A stretch of DNA of 64,000 bases, taken from the NCBI RefSeq assembly GCF_018595675.2, contig NZ_CP092333.1:2566001-2630000 (forward strand), written 5' to 3'. This DNA comes from Flavihumibacter fluvii (GTDB taxonomy: Bacteria > Bacteroidota > Bacteroidia > Chitinophagales > Chitinophagaceae). A program made the position numbers and the translations under genes. The notes beneath the pieces were generated by a model that made no database searches, was not told where the DNA came from, and saw only the letters and a list, made by a program, of their open reading frames with translations. Shown one piece after another: positions 35,170 through 44,251 of the stretch (position 1 is the first letter of the stretch; each line of letters begins with the position of its first letter).

Positions 35170-38100
35170 TTATCGAATTAAAGTAATATCCCCCTTCTTT
35201 GTAGCACGTGTACCATCTGTAAATTCAACATCAAGTACATAAGCATAAACATCCATCGGTTGTACGACTCCGTTATATTTTCCATCCCACCCGAACTTAA
35301 TACTATTTGATTCAAACACTTTCTGTCCGAAGCGGTTAAAAATCATGAATTTCATTTTTCCAATTGCAAATCCCCGGACAAATACCTGGTTATTGGGTGA
35401 TGGCCCTAATGGAGTAAACGCATTCGGAAGATCAAGCCTTGGAACCACCACTGCTTCAACTGGCAGACAGAGTGTATCAATACAACCTGATGAATTAATG
35501 GCTAACAGGCAGGCATCAAAAATACCTGTGCGGTTGTATTGGTGATCGATAGCTATTCTTGATGCTGTTTCCAGTGTTTCACCGTCACCAAAGCTCCAGA
35601 AAAAATTCACTGCATCCGGTGATGAGGTATTGGTAAACGTGGTAGGGGTATTTTCAACAGGGGTGACAGGGGCGAAGGTAAATCCTGCTGTTGGTGCATC
35701 CTGCACAAGGACATCCCTGAATGTGGAATCAATAAGGTTACAACTATTAGCATCCTGCACAACCAGTTTAACCCTGAAAGTGCCGGAATTAAGGAAAACT
35801 TTAACGGGAACTTTATCTGTAGATGTTGTTCCATCACCAAAATCCCAGAAATAGGTTTGTCCACCTATTGATGTGTTGGAAATTACAGCATTATACGGAA
35901 CGCAACCATTGGGAATTTCAAACTGGGCTTTCACCAACGGACTGAGGTTAAATTCCCGGTTCAGTGAATCACCTACATTGCAGTATACAGTATCATTCAA
36001 AATCAGCCTGACCTGGTACGTGCCTGCTGAAAGATAGGAATGGTTGATGCTTTCAGCTCCAGATATAACCCTTGTGCCATCACCGAAGTCCCAGGTGAAA
36101 GATGTATTGTTAAATGGCTTACCAGCAGGGGGGGCAGATAAATTGTCGAAACGGAAGGATAGTGATTCGCAAGGCGGTAATTTAGTGGCACTGAAATCCA
36201 ATCTGGCTTCATCCGCTCGAACCTTTATATTTATATAAGCGGTATCACTGATATTACAACTGGTAGAATCGATTGCAATAAGCATTACCTGGTAATTACC
36301 TACCGCATTATACTGATGGTCAACTTCAAAGTTTGTTGTTGGTAATTCCGGACTACCGTCGCCAAAATTCCAGATATAGCTTTGGGCATTCTGCACGGTA
36401 TCCACCAATTTTACCGTTAGGGGAACACAACCCGAAGTATCTCGGATACCATTGATATAGCTTGAGGGGCCGGCACCCACACCTGCAAAATTGAATGATA
36501 TCTTGATGGCGGCAAGGTTACATTCGGCACCACTGCCCGTGCCATTTGCTCCGGCATATCCGTTTGAGCAGCACCATGCACCTGGAGTTACTGGGAATCG
36601 GGGTCTGGGGGAACTGATAGCCTGGCTGAAACAATTGGCACACATCGCCTGGTATATAATACCATTCTGGTCATAACGGCTTGTACCGCCATCAACGTGT
36701 TCTGAGAAATTTCCGTTCTGCCCAAAAAAAGAGGCATACAATAATTCAGATGCATTTCTCTTGATCACGATGAAATAAAAATCATTATTGTCCGTACTCT
36801 TCTTGATTGCATCGCTGGTGACTTCCATGCCGGAAGTCCCACTCATGGGGTATTGGGCCAGATTTGTTCCACCCCAACCCGATACATACAGATTTTCACA
36901 CCTATCTACAAGGAATGCAACAGGTGAAATATTGGGTAATGCCCCAGGTGTTCCAAATGTGGTCGTGTATTGCCAGCCGGATAAATCTTTGTTTAGTTTG
37001 CCAACAAATTGCTTTGCATTAGGTGTACCGTACACCGCGTTTATAATTGGCCAATTACCATAAGTAACACCCATGACATAGGGTTCATCGAACCGGTCAA
37101 ATTCAAAACCAAGCACGGCATCCTTTCCAGCTGTTCCTATAAAAGTTGATTTCTTAAGGATTGTGCCGTCATTGGAAAATATAGCTACAAAGCCTTCTGT
37201 TTCACCACCCGAATAAGTAGGACCAACTGTACCTGATTTATTCCCTGGAAAATCAGTGCTCTTCGTGGAACCACAAATCCAGATATCACCATTTGTCTGA
37301 CTTACACCTATAACAAAACCCGCATCCAGGTCGGTACCACCGAAATAGGTTGACATCAGGACATTGCTAAGATCTGGATTGGTCTTGATCAAAACTGCAT
37401 CCTGGTTAGCCCCATTCCTCGTTTTGAATGGTGCGTTTGCTGTTACATAAAAGTTATCTGACTGGGTACATGATGCAAGATATATATTACCATCTTTATC
37501 CAGCATCACTTCACTACGGGCATCATCTCCATAAAAATTCAACAGGCCTTTTGGGCCTCCAGAATGACTATCACCGGTATTAATTCCATCACCACCGCTT
37601 CCGCCTATACGGATAGAACCAACCAATGCGGTACCGTCTGCACTCAACTCGGTTAAAACAATATCAAAGCCACCTAAAGGACCATACTGGGCAAGTGAGG
37701 GATAATCAACTGAGGATGTCCTGCCTGCAATCACCAGGTTTCCTCTGCCGTTTACAATAAGGCTATGCGGCTGGTCAGTAGTATTTCCACCTAAATAGGT
37801 AGCGTATACTCTTTGAGACCCATTAGTATTAAATTTCATGATCCCCATGTTAAAGGGACTTTGACCAGAATTGGCATTAAATGTTGTTTGAAATGCCCCC
37901 GGCGATGTAGGAAATCCATTCCCAAAAACAATACCACCGCTATATAGTGTGCCGTCTCCGCCATAAGTCGCTGTGTAACCCCAGTTATCAGATAGGCTAC
38001 CAGTAAAAGTGGCAAAAATAAGGGTGGGATCTATGATAAGGGTAGCATTGCGGTCATATTCACCAAGGGAAAATTTTACGGTATTGCCTTTAAGCTGGTA

Positions 38101-38829
38101 TTTCGCATCTATCTTCACCCTGCCTTTAGCAGATTGCTGGTAGGTATACGGTGGCATTTCCCTGATGTCGCCAACACTTGTTTTTACTACCAGTTCACCT
38201 TTATTCAAGGTAAGTTTATCAGCACCATCATAACGCATCATAATTTGTGACGGATTACCCCCCGGACGCACAATGAACTCGTATTTCACCCAGCCTTCGT
38301 CAGTAAAATACCTGATATCAATATTTGGATAAATGTTACTGTAAGTAACCGTATTATATATGCGACATCCGCCGGCCCATTTTGACCGGTCATTGCCAAT
38401 AAAATAATTATTATAGCCTGGCTGAGGTTTACTGCCTTCAATGGTTACAGTTTCATTCGCGCCAACCAATTCCATAGAATATGCATGTGACCGGATAATG
38501 AGATCAGCAGGATCCTTAGGAGAATTTTTTGCTGATAATTCACTTGCTAGGGCCATGCCATCAGCACCCTGGTGCCGGGATGCTGAATTATCTTTTCCAT
38601 GCCCATGGGAAAGTTCAGCGACTTTCATCAAGTCAGCAGAGTTATGCTGTAAAATTGTGAAGCCGGTTTTTTTCAGAAAAAAAGCACCATTACCTAATTC
38701 ACCCATGAAACTTACACGCTTATCCCATTGCCCCTTGTTCTCAACAAACTCGAGGTTGTTGGTATTCTTTTGGGCAACGGCCGGAAAAGAAAATAGGGTG
38801 ATCAGGAATATGAACAGATATTTTGCCAA
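35170..38829 (-). CDS. Large secreted protein: DUF7948-like N-terminus, SBBP/beta-propeller repeats, PKD domains, type B T9SS sorting domain
   Basis: A 1219-residue secreted protein. Seen: signal peptide (YLFIFLITLFSFPAVAQ), an N-terminal module starting LEFVENKGQWD (DUF7948-type), beta-propeller-like SBBP repeats (ATYLGGNTTDQPHSL, STYFGGTDLDAGFVIG, TFGTPGALPNIS), a Cys-containing segment (CANCFSQ), then four PKD domains (YIWNFGDGS, FTWDFGDGT, YFWDFGDGT, FFWSFGDGE) and a type B C-terminal sorting domain (LPNAFTPLGPSPNNQVFV, FNRFGQKVFES, ending KGDITLIR). It starts with TTG at 38829; no ATG precedes it in frame. Surface adhesin or matrix role is inferred. The downstream PorP/SprF gene is the likely partner. 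Confidence 0.92.
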   Translation of the reverse strand: MAKYLFIFLITLFSFPAVAQKNTNNLEFVENKGQWDKRVSFMGELGNGAFFLKKTGFTILQHNSADLMKVAELSHGHGKDNSASRHQGADGMALASELSAKNSPKDPADLIIRSHAYSMELVGANETVTIEGSKPQPGYNNYFIGNDRSKWAGGCRIYNTVTYSNIYPNIDIRYFTDEGWVKYEFIVRPGGNPSQIMMRYDGADKLTLNKGELVVKTSVGDIREMPPYTYQQSAKGRVKIDAKYQLKGNTVKFSLGEYDRNATLIIDPTLIFATFTGSLSDNWGYTATYGGDGTLYSGGIVFGNGFPTSPGAFQTTFNANSGQSPFNMGIMKFNTNGSQRVYATYLGGNTTDQPHSLIVNGRGNLVIAGRTSSVDYPSLAQYGPLGGFDIVLTELSADGTALVGSIRIGGSGGDGINTGDSHSGGPKGLLNFYGDDARSEVMLDKDGNIYLASCTQSDNFYVTANAPFKTRNGANQDAVLIKTNPDLSNVLMSTYFGGTDLDAGFVIGVSQTNGDIWICGSTKSTDFPGNKSGTVGPTYSGGETEGFVAIFSNDGTILKKSTFIGTAGKDAVLGFEFDRFDEPYVMGVTYGNWPIINAVYGTPNAKQFVGKLNKDLSGWQYTTTFGTPGALPNISPVAFLVDRCENLYVSGWGGTNLAQYPMSGTSGMEVTSDAIKKSTDNNDFYFIVIKRNASELLYASFFGQNGNFSEHVDGGTSRYDQNGIIYQAMCANCFSQAISSPRPRFPVTPGAWCCSNGYAGANGTGSGAECNLAAIKISFNFAGVGAGPSSYINGIRDTSGCVPLTVKLVDTVQNAQSYIWNFGDGSPELPTTNFEVDHQYNAVGNYQVMLIAIDSTSCNISDTAYINIKVRADEARLDFSATKLPPCESLSFRFDNLSAPPAGKPFNNTSFTWDFGDGTRVISGAESINHSYLSAGTYQVRLILNDTVYCNVGDSLNREFNLSPLVKAQFEIPNGCVPYNAVISNTSIGGQTYFWDFGDGTTSTDKVPVKVFLNSGTFRVKLVVQDANSCNLIDSTFRDVLVQDAPTAGFTFAPVTPVENTPTTFTNTSSPDAVNFFWSFGDGETLETASRIAIDHQYNRTGIFDACLLAINSSGCIDTLCLPVEAVVVPRLDLPNAFTPLGPSPNNQVFVRGFAIGKMKFMIFNRFGQKVFESNSIKFGWDGKYNGVVQPMDVYAYVLDVEFTDGTRATKKGDITLIR

Positions 38830-38877
38830 AGTCTTTTGAATTTACACCAAAAAAATGAATATACTCATTGCTTATAC

Positions 38878-40929
38878 CTACGAAATTTTACTCCAGGCTA
38901 GTTTTCCTTTCTGAGCATGAAGGAACGATTTTAACCTCAGATTATCAACCGCCGATAATGTGGGATCTGCCGCCACAATAGTTTGGGACAACTGTTTGGC
39001 TGCATCCAGCCAGTGTTTATCCTGTACAATATTTGCCAATTTAAAATTCAACAGACCGCTTTGCCTGGTGCCTTCTATATCGCCGGGACCACGTAATTCG
39101 AGGTCCTTTTCTGCAATCACAAATCCATCATTCGTTGCACACATTATCTTCAACCTTTCACGTGCCTCATTGGTTAATTGGGTGCCTGTTAATAATATGC
39201 AAAAACTCTTTTCACAGCCCCTTCCTACCCTTCCTCTAAGCTGGTGCAATTGTGACAGCCCGAATTTTTCGGCGCTTTCTATCACCATCACACTGGCATT
39301 CGGAACATTTACACCGACCTCTATAACCGTTGTTGAAACCATGATCTGAGTATCATGCTGAACGAAACGTTGCATATTAGTTTCCTTAACATCCGGGGCT
39401 TGCCTCCCGTGTACCATACTGATCCAATAACGGGGTTCCGGAAAAAATGCCTTTACATTTTCATAACCTCTCATGAGGTTTTCATAATCCAGTTTTTCGG
39501 ATTCCTCAATAAGCGGGAAAATAATATACACCTGCCGGCCCTTGTCTATTTCTGAACGGATAAAATCCATAACGGTTGCCCGCGCATATTCATAGCGGTG
39601 AACTGTTGAAATTGGTTTCCGGCCCGGGGGCAATTCATCAATGATACTATAATCAAGATCTCCATAGGCGGTCATGGCAAGGGTACGTGGAATTGGGGTT
39701 GCCGTCATGACCAGGATATGTGGAGGGATTTCTGCTTTCTTCCATAGCCTGGCCCTTTGTTCCACACCAAAGCGGTGTTGTTCATCAATTATTGCGAGCC
39801 CCAGCTTTTGGAATTGTACTTTATCTTCCAGTAATGCGTGTGTACCAATCAACAGGTGAATCCCGCCTTCAGCAAGATCTTTCAGGATTTTTTTCCGGGT
39901 ACTACCTTTAACTGAACCCGTAAGCAGTTCGACCCGGATAGGCATGTTTTTCAATAAGCTGGTAATGCCCTGGTAATGCTGGTTGGCCAATATTTCAGTA
40001 GGTGCCATAAGGCTACTCTGGAAGCCATTATCCGCAGCCAAAAGCATACTCAATAAAGCCACCATGGTTTTGCCAGATCCCACGTCTCCTTGCAGCAACC
40101 GGTTCATTTGCCGGCCCTGTCCCATATCTTGCCGGATTTCCTTCAAAACCCTCTTCTGGGCGGCGGTAAGAGCAAAAGGCAGGAACTGGTGGTAAAATGT
40201 ATTGAACAGTTGTCCAACCTGCGCAAAAACAACTCCCTTGGAATAACGGTGCCGTTGCAACCTTATGAGGGATAGCCGTAATTGGGCAATGAATAATTCT
40301 TCGAATTTGAGGCGATTTATGGCTTTTTGAAAGCGTTCCTCCGAAACAGGAAAATGGATTTGCTGGTAGGCCTCAAATCGTGAAGGAAATGAAAAATGCT
40401 GTAGCAGTGAGGGGGGCAGGTTTTCAGGGAGATCATTTTCCTGAATAGACGACAGTAATCCAAAAGTCAGTTTTCCAATTTGCCTCCCTCCCAGTGATTT
40501 AGCCTTTAATTTTTCAGTGCTGGGATAAACTGGATCAAGAAATGCTTTACCATTCAGCTTTTCCGGACTAAAAGCTTCAATTTCCGGATGTGTGATCTGG
40601 GGCATACCATTGAAATACCCGGCTTTTCCATACACCAGGTAAGGTTGCCCTAGCTGCAGGCTTTTCTGGATATAGCTGATTGCCTGGAACCAAACTAATT
40701 CAAGTGTCCCGGAATCATCTTTTAAGGTAGCCACTAATCTTTTCCCCCTTCCTTCACCCATTAAATTGAGCGCTGTGATTTTACCCGCTACCTGGATATA
40801 ATCTGAAGCCAGGTGAATTGAACTGATGGGATGCACTTTTGTCTTATCTACATGGCGAAGCGGAAAATGATCGAGAAGGTCTTTGAAGGTAAATATATTA
40901 AGCTCTTTCTTAAGGAGGTCAGCCCGCAA
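38878..40929 (-). CDS. recG: ATP-dependent DNA helicase RecG
   Basis: RecG remodels stalled replication forks and Holliday junctions. Seen: an N-terminal wedge/OB domain (FKDLLDHFPLRHVDKT, VQVAGKITALN-like strand, LVWFQA), Walker A GDVGSGKTMVAL, DEQH box IIDEQHRFGV, MTATPIPRTLAM, and the C-terminal QLRGRVGRG and DLELRGPGDIEGTRQSG motifs. The coordinates use TTG at 40929, giving 683 residues, but the frame remains open to 40992. The upstream codons read SSPIEYLKGVGP, a conserved RecG N-terminal block, so translation almost certainly begins earlier. No ATG, GTG or TTG exists there; ATC at 40989 would give the usual length of about 703. Confidence 0.95.
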   Translation of the reverse strand: MRADLLKKELNIFTFKDLLDHFPLRHVDKTKVHPISSIHLASDYIQVAGKITALNLMGEGRGKRLVATLKDDSGTLELVWFQAISYIQKSLQLGQPYLVYGKAGYFNGMPQITHPEIEAFSPEKLNGKAFLDPVYPSTEKLKAKSLGGRQIGKLTFGLLSSIQENDLPENLPPSLLQHFSFPSRFEAYQQIHFPVSEERFQKAINRLKFEELFIAQLRLSLIRLQRHRYSKGVVFAQVGQLFNTFYHQFLPFALTAAQKRVLKEIRQDMGQGRQMNRLLQGDVGSGKTMVALLSMLLAADNGFQSSLMAPTEILANQHYQGITSLLKNMPIRVELLTGSVKGSTRKKILKDLAEGGIHLLIGTHALLEDKVQFQKLGLAIIDEQHRFGVEQRARLWKKAEIPPHILVMTATPIPRTLAMTAYGDLDYSIIDELPPGRKPISTVHRYEYARATVMDFIRSEIDKGRQVYIIFPLIEESEKLDYENLMRGYENVKAFFPEPRYWISMVHGRQAPDVKETNMQRFVQHDTQIMVSTTVIEVGVNVPNASVMVIESAEKFGLSQLHQLRGRVGRGCEKSFCILLTGTQLTNEARERLKIMCATNDGFVIAEKDLELRGPGDIEGTRQSGLLNFKLANIVQDKHWLDAAKQLSQTIVAADPTLSAVDNLRLKSFLHAQKGKLAWSKIS

Positions 40930-41016
40930 TGGACCAACGCCCTTCAGGTATTCAATGGGGCTGGATAATATGGTTGCGTCAAAACTGATCGGTTATAATT
41001 TGCTACAAAAATACAT

Positions 41017-41034
41017 GCAGGAATCTATTCCTGC
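41017..41034 (-). terminator. Terminator overlapping the stop codon of the glycosyltransferase gene
   Basis: On the minus strand GCAGGAAT, two or so bases, then ATTCCTGC form an 8-bp stem, followed by ATGTATTTTTG. The TAG stop of the family 2 glycosyltransferase (41025-41027) lies in the hairpin itself. It separates that gene from recG. Confidence 0.6.
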
Positions 41035-42230
41035 TGATCATTCAGCCCGGTAAATGATTTTGGGGTATGCAGGAATTCTTTCCGACCCTTTTTTATACGC
41101 AATAACGCCTTGATCATTGTGATCATAAGCATGGGAAGGCTCAACATAGCCTTTCCCGTTTGAGATGAATAATATCGGGAAGGAATTGCAAGGGCCAGGG
41201 TAAGCAGGAAGAACAGCAACAAACTCAGCCACCATCCAGGCAGGGGGAAAATAAATGGAATACCTGTCAGATAGCGGATTACCACCAAAACAACAATAGC
41301 TGAAAATACCACCAGGTATAAAGACCGGGGTAAAAGCAGATTTTGCACCAGTTTATTGTAATATTGGGCATCTTTTTGGATGCCTGCCATATCAGGTTCC
41401 AGGAAACGACGGATATGGTACCATTGGGCTTCCATCCAACGCACCCGCTGTTTCTCGAAAACGTCGTGACTAGCCACTTTTTCATCCAATACCCAGGCTT
41501 CTGGTATAAAATGCATTCTAATCCCCCTTTTCAGCAATTGCATATCAATTTCACGGTCTTCCCCAGGATTCTCAAGTATCGGTCTCCAGGTAAAAATTGA
41601 TTGAATCAGTTTCGTTTCGAAAGCCATTCCGGAGCCTGATGGTGCCGCTGAAAAACCGAGGGCCTGTTGTCCAAGACGGAAGAGATGGTTGTTGATTTCC
41701 TCACTGATCGCATCTAGAAGGGCAATGCTGGAATCTTCATTTTTTGCAGTTCGATGGCATTGTATGGCATGGTAGCCGGCCTGGAAATAAATATTGACCA
41801 ATCTCAGACAGCCTGACTTCATAATATTGTCAGCATCCAATAACATTACAAGGTCATATTTTCCATCAGGCAGGGTTTGCAAAGCAAGAAATACAGATTT
41901 TGCCTTCATTTGTGCAGATAGTTCTAACACTTTTACGCCTAACCGCCGAAGTTCATTTATGGTTCCAGGTTGCAAAGAATCTGCAATTACAGTAACATCA
42001 AAATAATCAGCAGGGTAATCGTGGTTCATAGCCGAAGTGGCCGTTTGAATAATAATATGATCGTCACGGAAAGATGGAATAAGGACGGCTATCCGCGCAA
42101 TTTTAGTGGTGTCGGGCGGGACAATTTCCTTGTGCATTATTCCGGCAATAGCCACTACCAACAGGTAGGTGATACTACAAAACAAGTAAATAAACAGCAC
42201 AAGGCCGGTGATGTATAAAAATGTTACCAC
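41025..42230 (-). CDS. Membrane family 2 glycosyltransferase
   Basis: A 401-residue protein that probably adds sugars to a lipid-linked or surface polysaccharide. Seen: an N-terminal membrane helix (FLYITGLVLFIYLFCSITYLL), a GT-A domain with VLIPSFRDD, the metal-binding LLDADN (DxD-type), an acidic ENPGEDREIDMQL region and QRVRWMEAQW, the QxxRW-like motif of processive GT2 enzymes, then three or so C-terminal membrane helices. The start codon is GTG at 42230; no ATG precedes the helix in frame. It lies downstream of the sugar-transferase gene but is separated by a terminator, so it may have its own promoter. Confidence 0.9.
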   Translation of the reverse strand: MVTFLYITGLVLFIYLFCSITYLLVVAIAGIMHKEIVPPDTTKIARIAVLIPSFRDDHIIIQTATSAMNHDYPADYFDVTVIADSLQPGTINELRRLGVKVLELSAQMKAKSVFLALQTLPDGKYDLVMLLDADNIMKSGCLRLVNIYFQAGYHAIQCHRTAKNEDSSIALLDAISEEINNHLFRLGQQALGFSAAPSGSGMAFETKLIQSIFTWRPILENPGEDREIDMQLLKRGIRMHFIPEAWVLDEKVASHDVFEKQRVRWMEAQWYHIRRFLEPDMAGIQKDAQYYNKLVQNLLLPRSLYLVVFSAIVVLVVIRYLTGIPFIFPLPGWWLSLLLFFLLTLALAIPSRYYSSQTGKAMLSLPMLMITMIKALLRIKKGRKEFLHTPKSFTGLNDQQE

Positions 42231-42319
42231 AATTCGGGAAAATAGCGAAAAAACGATGTATAACCAATGAACAAGCAGTTTATTTCGCCCATTGGATCAT
42301 TACCGTAAATATATATGCG

Positions 42320-42344
42320 AAAAGCCGGCTTCCGGCCGGCTTTT
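42320..42344 (-). terminator. Strong hairpin terminator after the sugar-transferase gene
   Basis: A perfect 10-bp stem (AAAAGCCGGC with GCCGGCTTTT) and a five-base loop lie 23 bases beyond the stop of the sugar-transferase gene on the minus strand; the arms carry the T-run in either direction. Confidence 0.85.
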
Positions 42345-42367
42345 CTAGAATTATGTTTCAACAACGA

Positions 42368-43525
42368 TCAGACATTTGATTTCTGAATTAATGCAGGTGG
42401 TGTGTTTGCAATAATCCATAGATCAAAAAGGAAATTCTGTTTTTTTGAATATGCGATATCAAGTTTAATCCTTTCTTCGTCACTCATTTCATGACGGCCT
42501 TTTCTGCGGATCTGCCAAAGTCCGGTGATTCCGGCGGGTGCCATAAAACGCTCAGACCACTCATCTGTAGTAAGAAGGGATGCCTCATACAGGGGAAGAG
42601 GGCGATTACCTACCAATGACATATCACCCAACAGCACATTGAAAAATTGTGGTAATTCGTCAAGACTTGAGTTCCTCAGAAATTTACCAATCCTTGTTGC
42701 TCTTGGATCATCTGAAACCTTGAAAAAAACCTTGCTCTTTTCATCAATACAAAGGTTTAGTTTTTTCATCCGGTCAACTTGTGTATCTGCACCACACAAC
42801 ATTGTGCGGAATTTTATAAAGTTAAATACGCGGTAACCCCTTCCTGCCCTTTTAGAAATATAAAATACAGGGCCTTTGCTTTCAATTTTAATGGCCAGGG
42901 CAATAAGCAGCATAACCGGACTTAAGAGAATAATTGCTATGAGAGCAACCGAAAAATCAAAAAACCGGCGACCAGGGCTAAGCCTGCTTTTTTCACGAAG
43001 GGATGCCAGTAAGTTTAATTTTTCCTGGTTTCTGGCCAGACGCTTATGTTTCACCTTTACAAGGAAACTGATCCTTTGCAACAACTTGCTATCTGGTTTG
43101 CGGGTATCAATAACGTCATCGAATATGCGCATGAGTAATGAAGGATCCGTTTGATCAGTTGAAGTGCTGTTCTTATCCATTATAACAGGAATTCCACTGA
43201 ATTTATCACCCTGACGGAGAAAAACATTAAGTTCCGAAACAGCAGGTAATGGGATGCCGCTATCAATTATTATTACTGAAGGAAGGCCTTTTTGCTGCCG
43301 GTCTATCCTTTTAAGGATATTTAATGCCTTGGGGATACTTTCTGCCGCATATCCGCCATCAAACAAATTTACCAGGTAATCAATACTTCTGGTGTTCTTG
43401 CCAATATAAAAAAATTCACGGTTATGAATCTGCACTACCGGAGCCAGATCAGGTTCACGGTAGATTGAATACCGTTTATAAGATGGTTGGGAAGAAGAAG
43501 ATGTTAATGGTAAAATTGGTTCCAT
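42368..43525 (-). CDS. Polyprenyl-phosphate sugar transferase with N-terminal receiver-like domain
   Basis: A 385-residue protein. The C-terminal part (about 190-385) is a WbaP/WcaJ-type initiating transferase: one membrane helix (VALIAIILLSPVMLLIALAIKI), KSKGP-like KIESKGPVFY, the KFRTM motif, SLDELPQFFNVL with the catalytic Asp-Glu, and VGNRPLP. It transfers a sugar phosphate to undecaprenyl phosphate to start polysaccharide synthesis. The first 170 residues are not a membrane bundle as in WbaJ but read like a receiver domain (VIIIDSGIPLP in place of the phosphorylation site strand, IPVIMDKNS, VIDTRKPD). A separate receiver gene lies just upstream on the same strand. Regulation of sugar transfer by this domain is inferred. 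Confidence 0.88.
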   Translation of the reverse strand: MEPILPLTSSSSQPSYKRYSIYREPDLAPVVQIHNREFFYIGKNTRSIDYLVNLFDGGYAAESIPKALNILKRIDRQQKGLPSVIIIDSGIPLPAVSELNVFLRQGDKFSGIPVIMDKNSTSTDQTDPSLLMRIFDDVIDTRKPDSKLLQRISFLVKVKHKRLARNQEKLNLLASLREKSRLSPGRRFFDFSVALIAIILLSPVMLLIALAIKIESKGPVFYISKRAGRGYRVFNFIKFRTMLCGADTQVDRMKKLNLCIDEKSKVFFKVSDDPRATRIGKFLRNSSLDELPQFFNVLLGDMSLVGNRPLPLYEASLLTTDEWSERFMAPAGITGLWQIRRKGRHEMSDEERIKLDIAYSKKQNFLFDLWIIANTPPALIQKSNV

Positions 43526-43556
43526 TCAGGTAAGGTTTACGGTTTCTGGGTATCAA

Positions 43557-43961
43557 TTACACTACTTTAAGCAATTTAAGATTGCTGCTAGCAGGCAATT
43601 TGGTGAGCAACTCAAGCTTCTTTTTAAGGTCTATCGGGTTGAAAGGCTTATGAAAAAAAGCATCAACATTATAGTTAGCACTAAGGGAAATCAACTCTTC
43701 TTCTGGTTGTGCTGAAATAACAATTAGTGGAATATGCTTGTACAGGAAACTGGTTTTAAGGTGTTCTACCAATTCCCAAGGTTCAGTATCAGGAAGATTG
43801 GGATCAATTACAATAGCATCCGGCAATTCTGACTGGGAAATCCAATACATGGCATCTCCGGCTTCAGCAGCAGTGATGGTGTTAAATTGATCATTAAGCA
43901 CAGTCTGTAGTAAAAATCTGATAGCTTTGCTTTCAGTAATCACGAGTATCTTTCTTTTCAT
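43557..43961 (-). CDS. Single-domain response-regulator-like protein
   Basis: A 134-residue receiver-only protein. Seen: phosphoacceptor candidate Asp in AIVIDPNLPD, the Ser in VISAQPEE at the Thr/Ser position and the Lys in FHKPFNP. The usual acidic pair near the N-terminus is not present: the first strand reads ILVITESKA, with at most one acidic residue, so phosphorylation may be weak or absent. It lies 31 bases upstream of the sugar-transferase gene on the same strand, whose own N-terminus is receiver-like; the two proteins may interact. No DNA-binding domain follows. Confidence 0.85.
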   Translation of the reverse strand: MKRKILVITESKAIRFLLQTVLNDQFNTITAAEAGDAMYWISQSELPDAIVIDPNLPDTEPWELVEHLKTSFLYKHIPLIVISAQPEEELISLSANYNVDAFFHKPFNPIDLKKKLELLTKLPASSNLKLLKVV

Positions 43962-44251
43962 CCTTGAATAATTAAGTTATTAAAACTCAATTTTTCAATA
44001 GGAAAGCGATTGGAACGGTAGGTTTTCAATGGGTATTCGAACGGATAACAATATTCCTTAAGCTCAACTTTCAAACTATTTGTAACAGAATTAAGCTGTA
44101 TTAAGGATGAATGGAAAACTAGCAATCAGACACTTGTCAGAGGATTTGTATAGGAGATTGTGAGGTAAAATTAGTATTAATTTCCATTTAAAGAAATGAA
44201 ATCTGATTTATTTTTTAATCTATTTCAAATTTACCCAAACCGGGCTGAAAA

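Noticed and set aside
43962-44251. A 290-base AT-rich gap between the receiver and glycosyltransferase genes
   Set aside because: I looked for a promoter, small RNA or small frame and found nothing that stands out beyond base composition.
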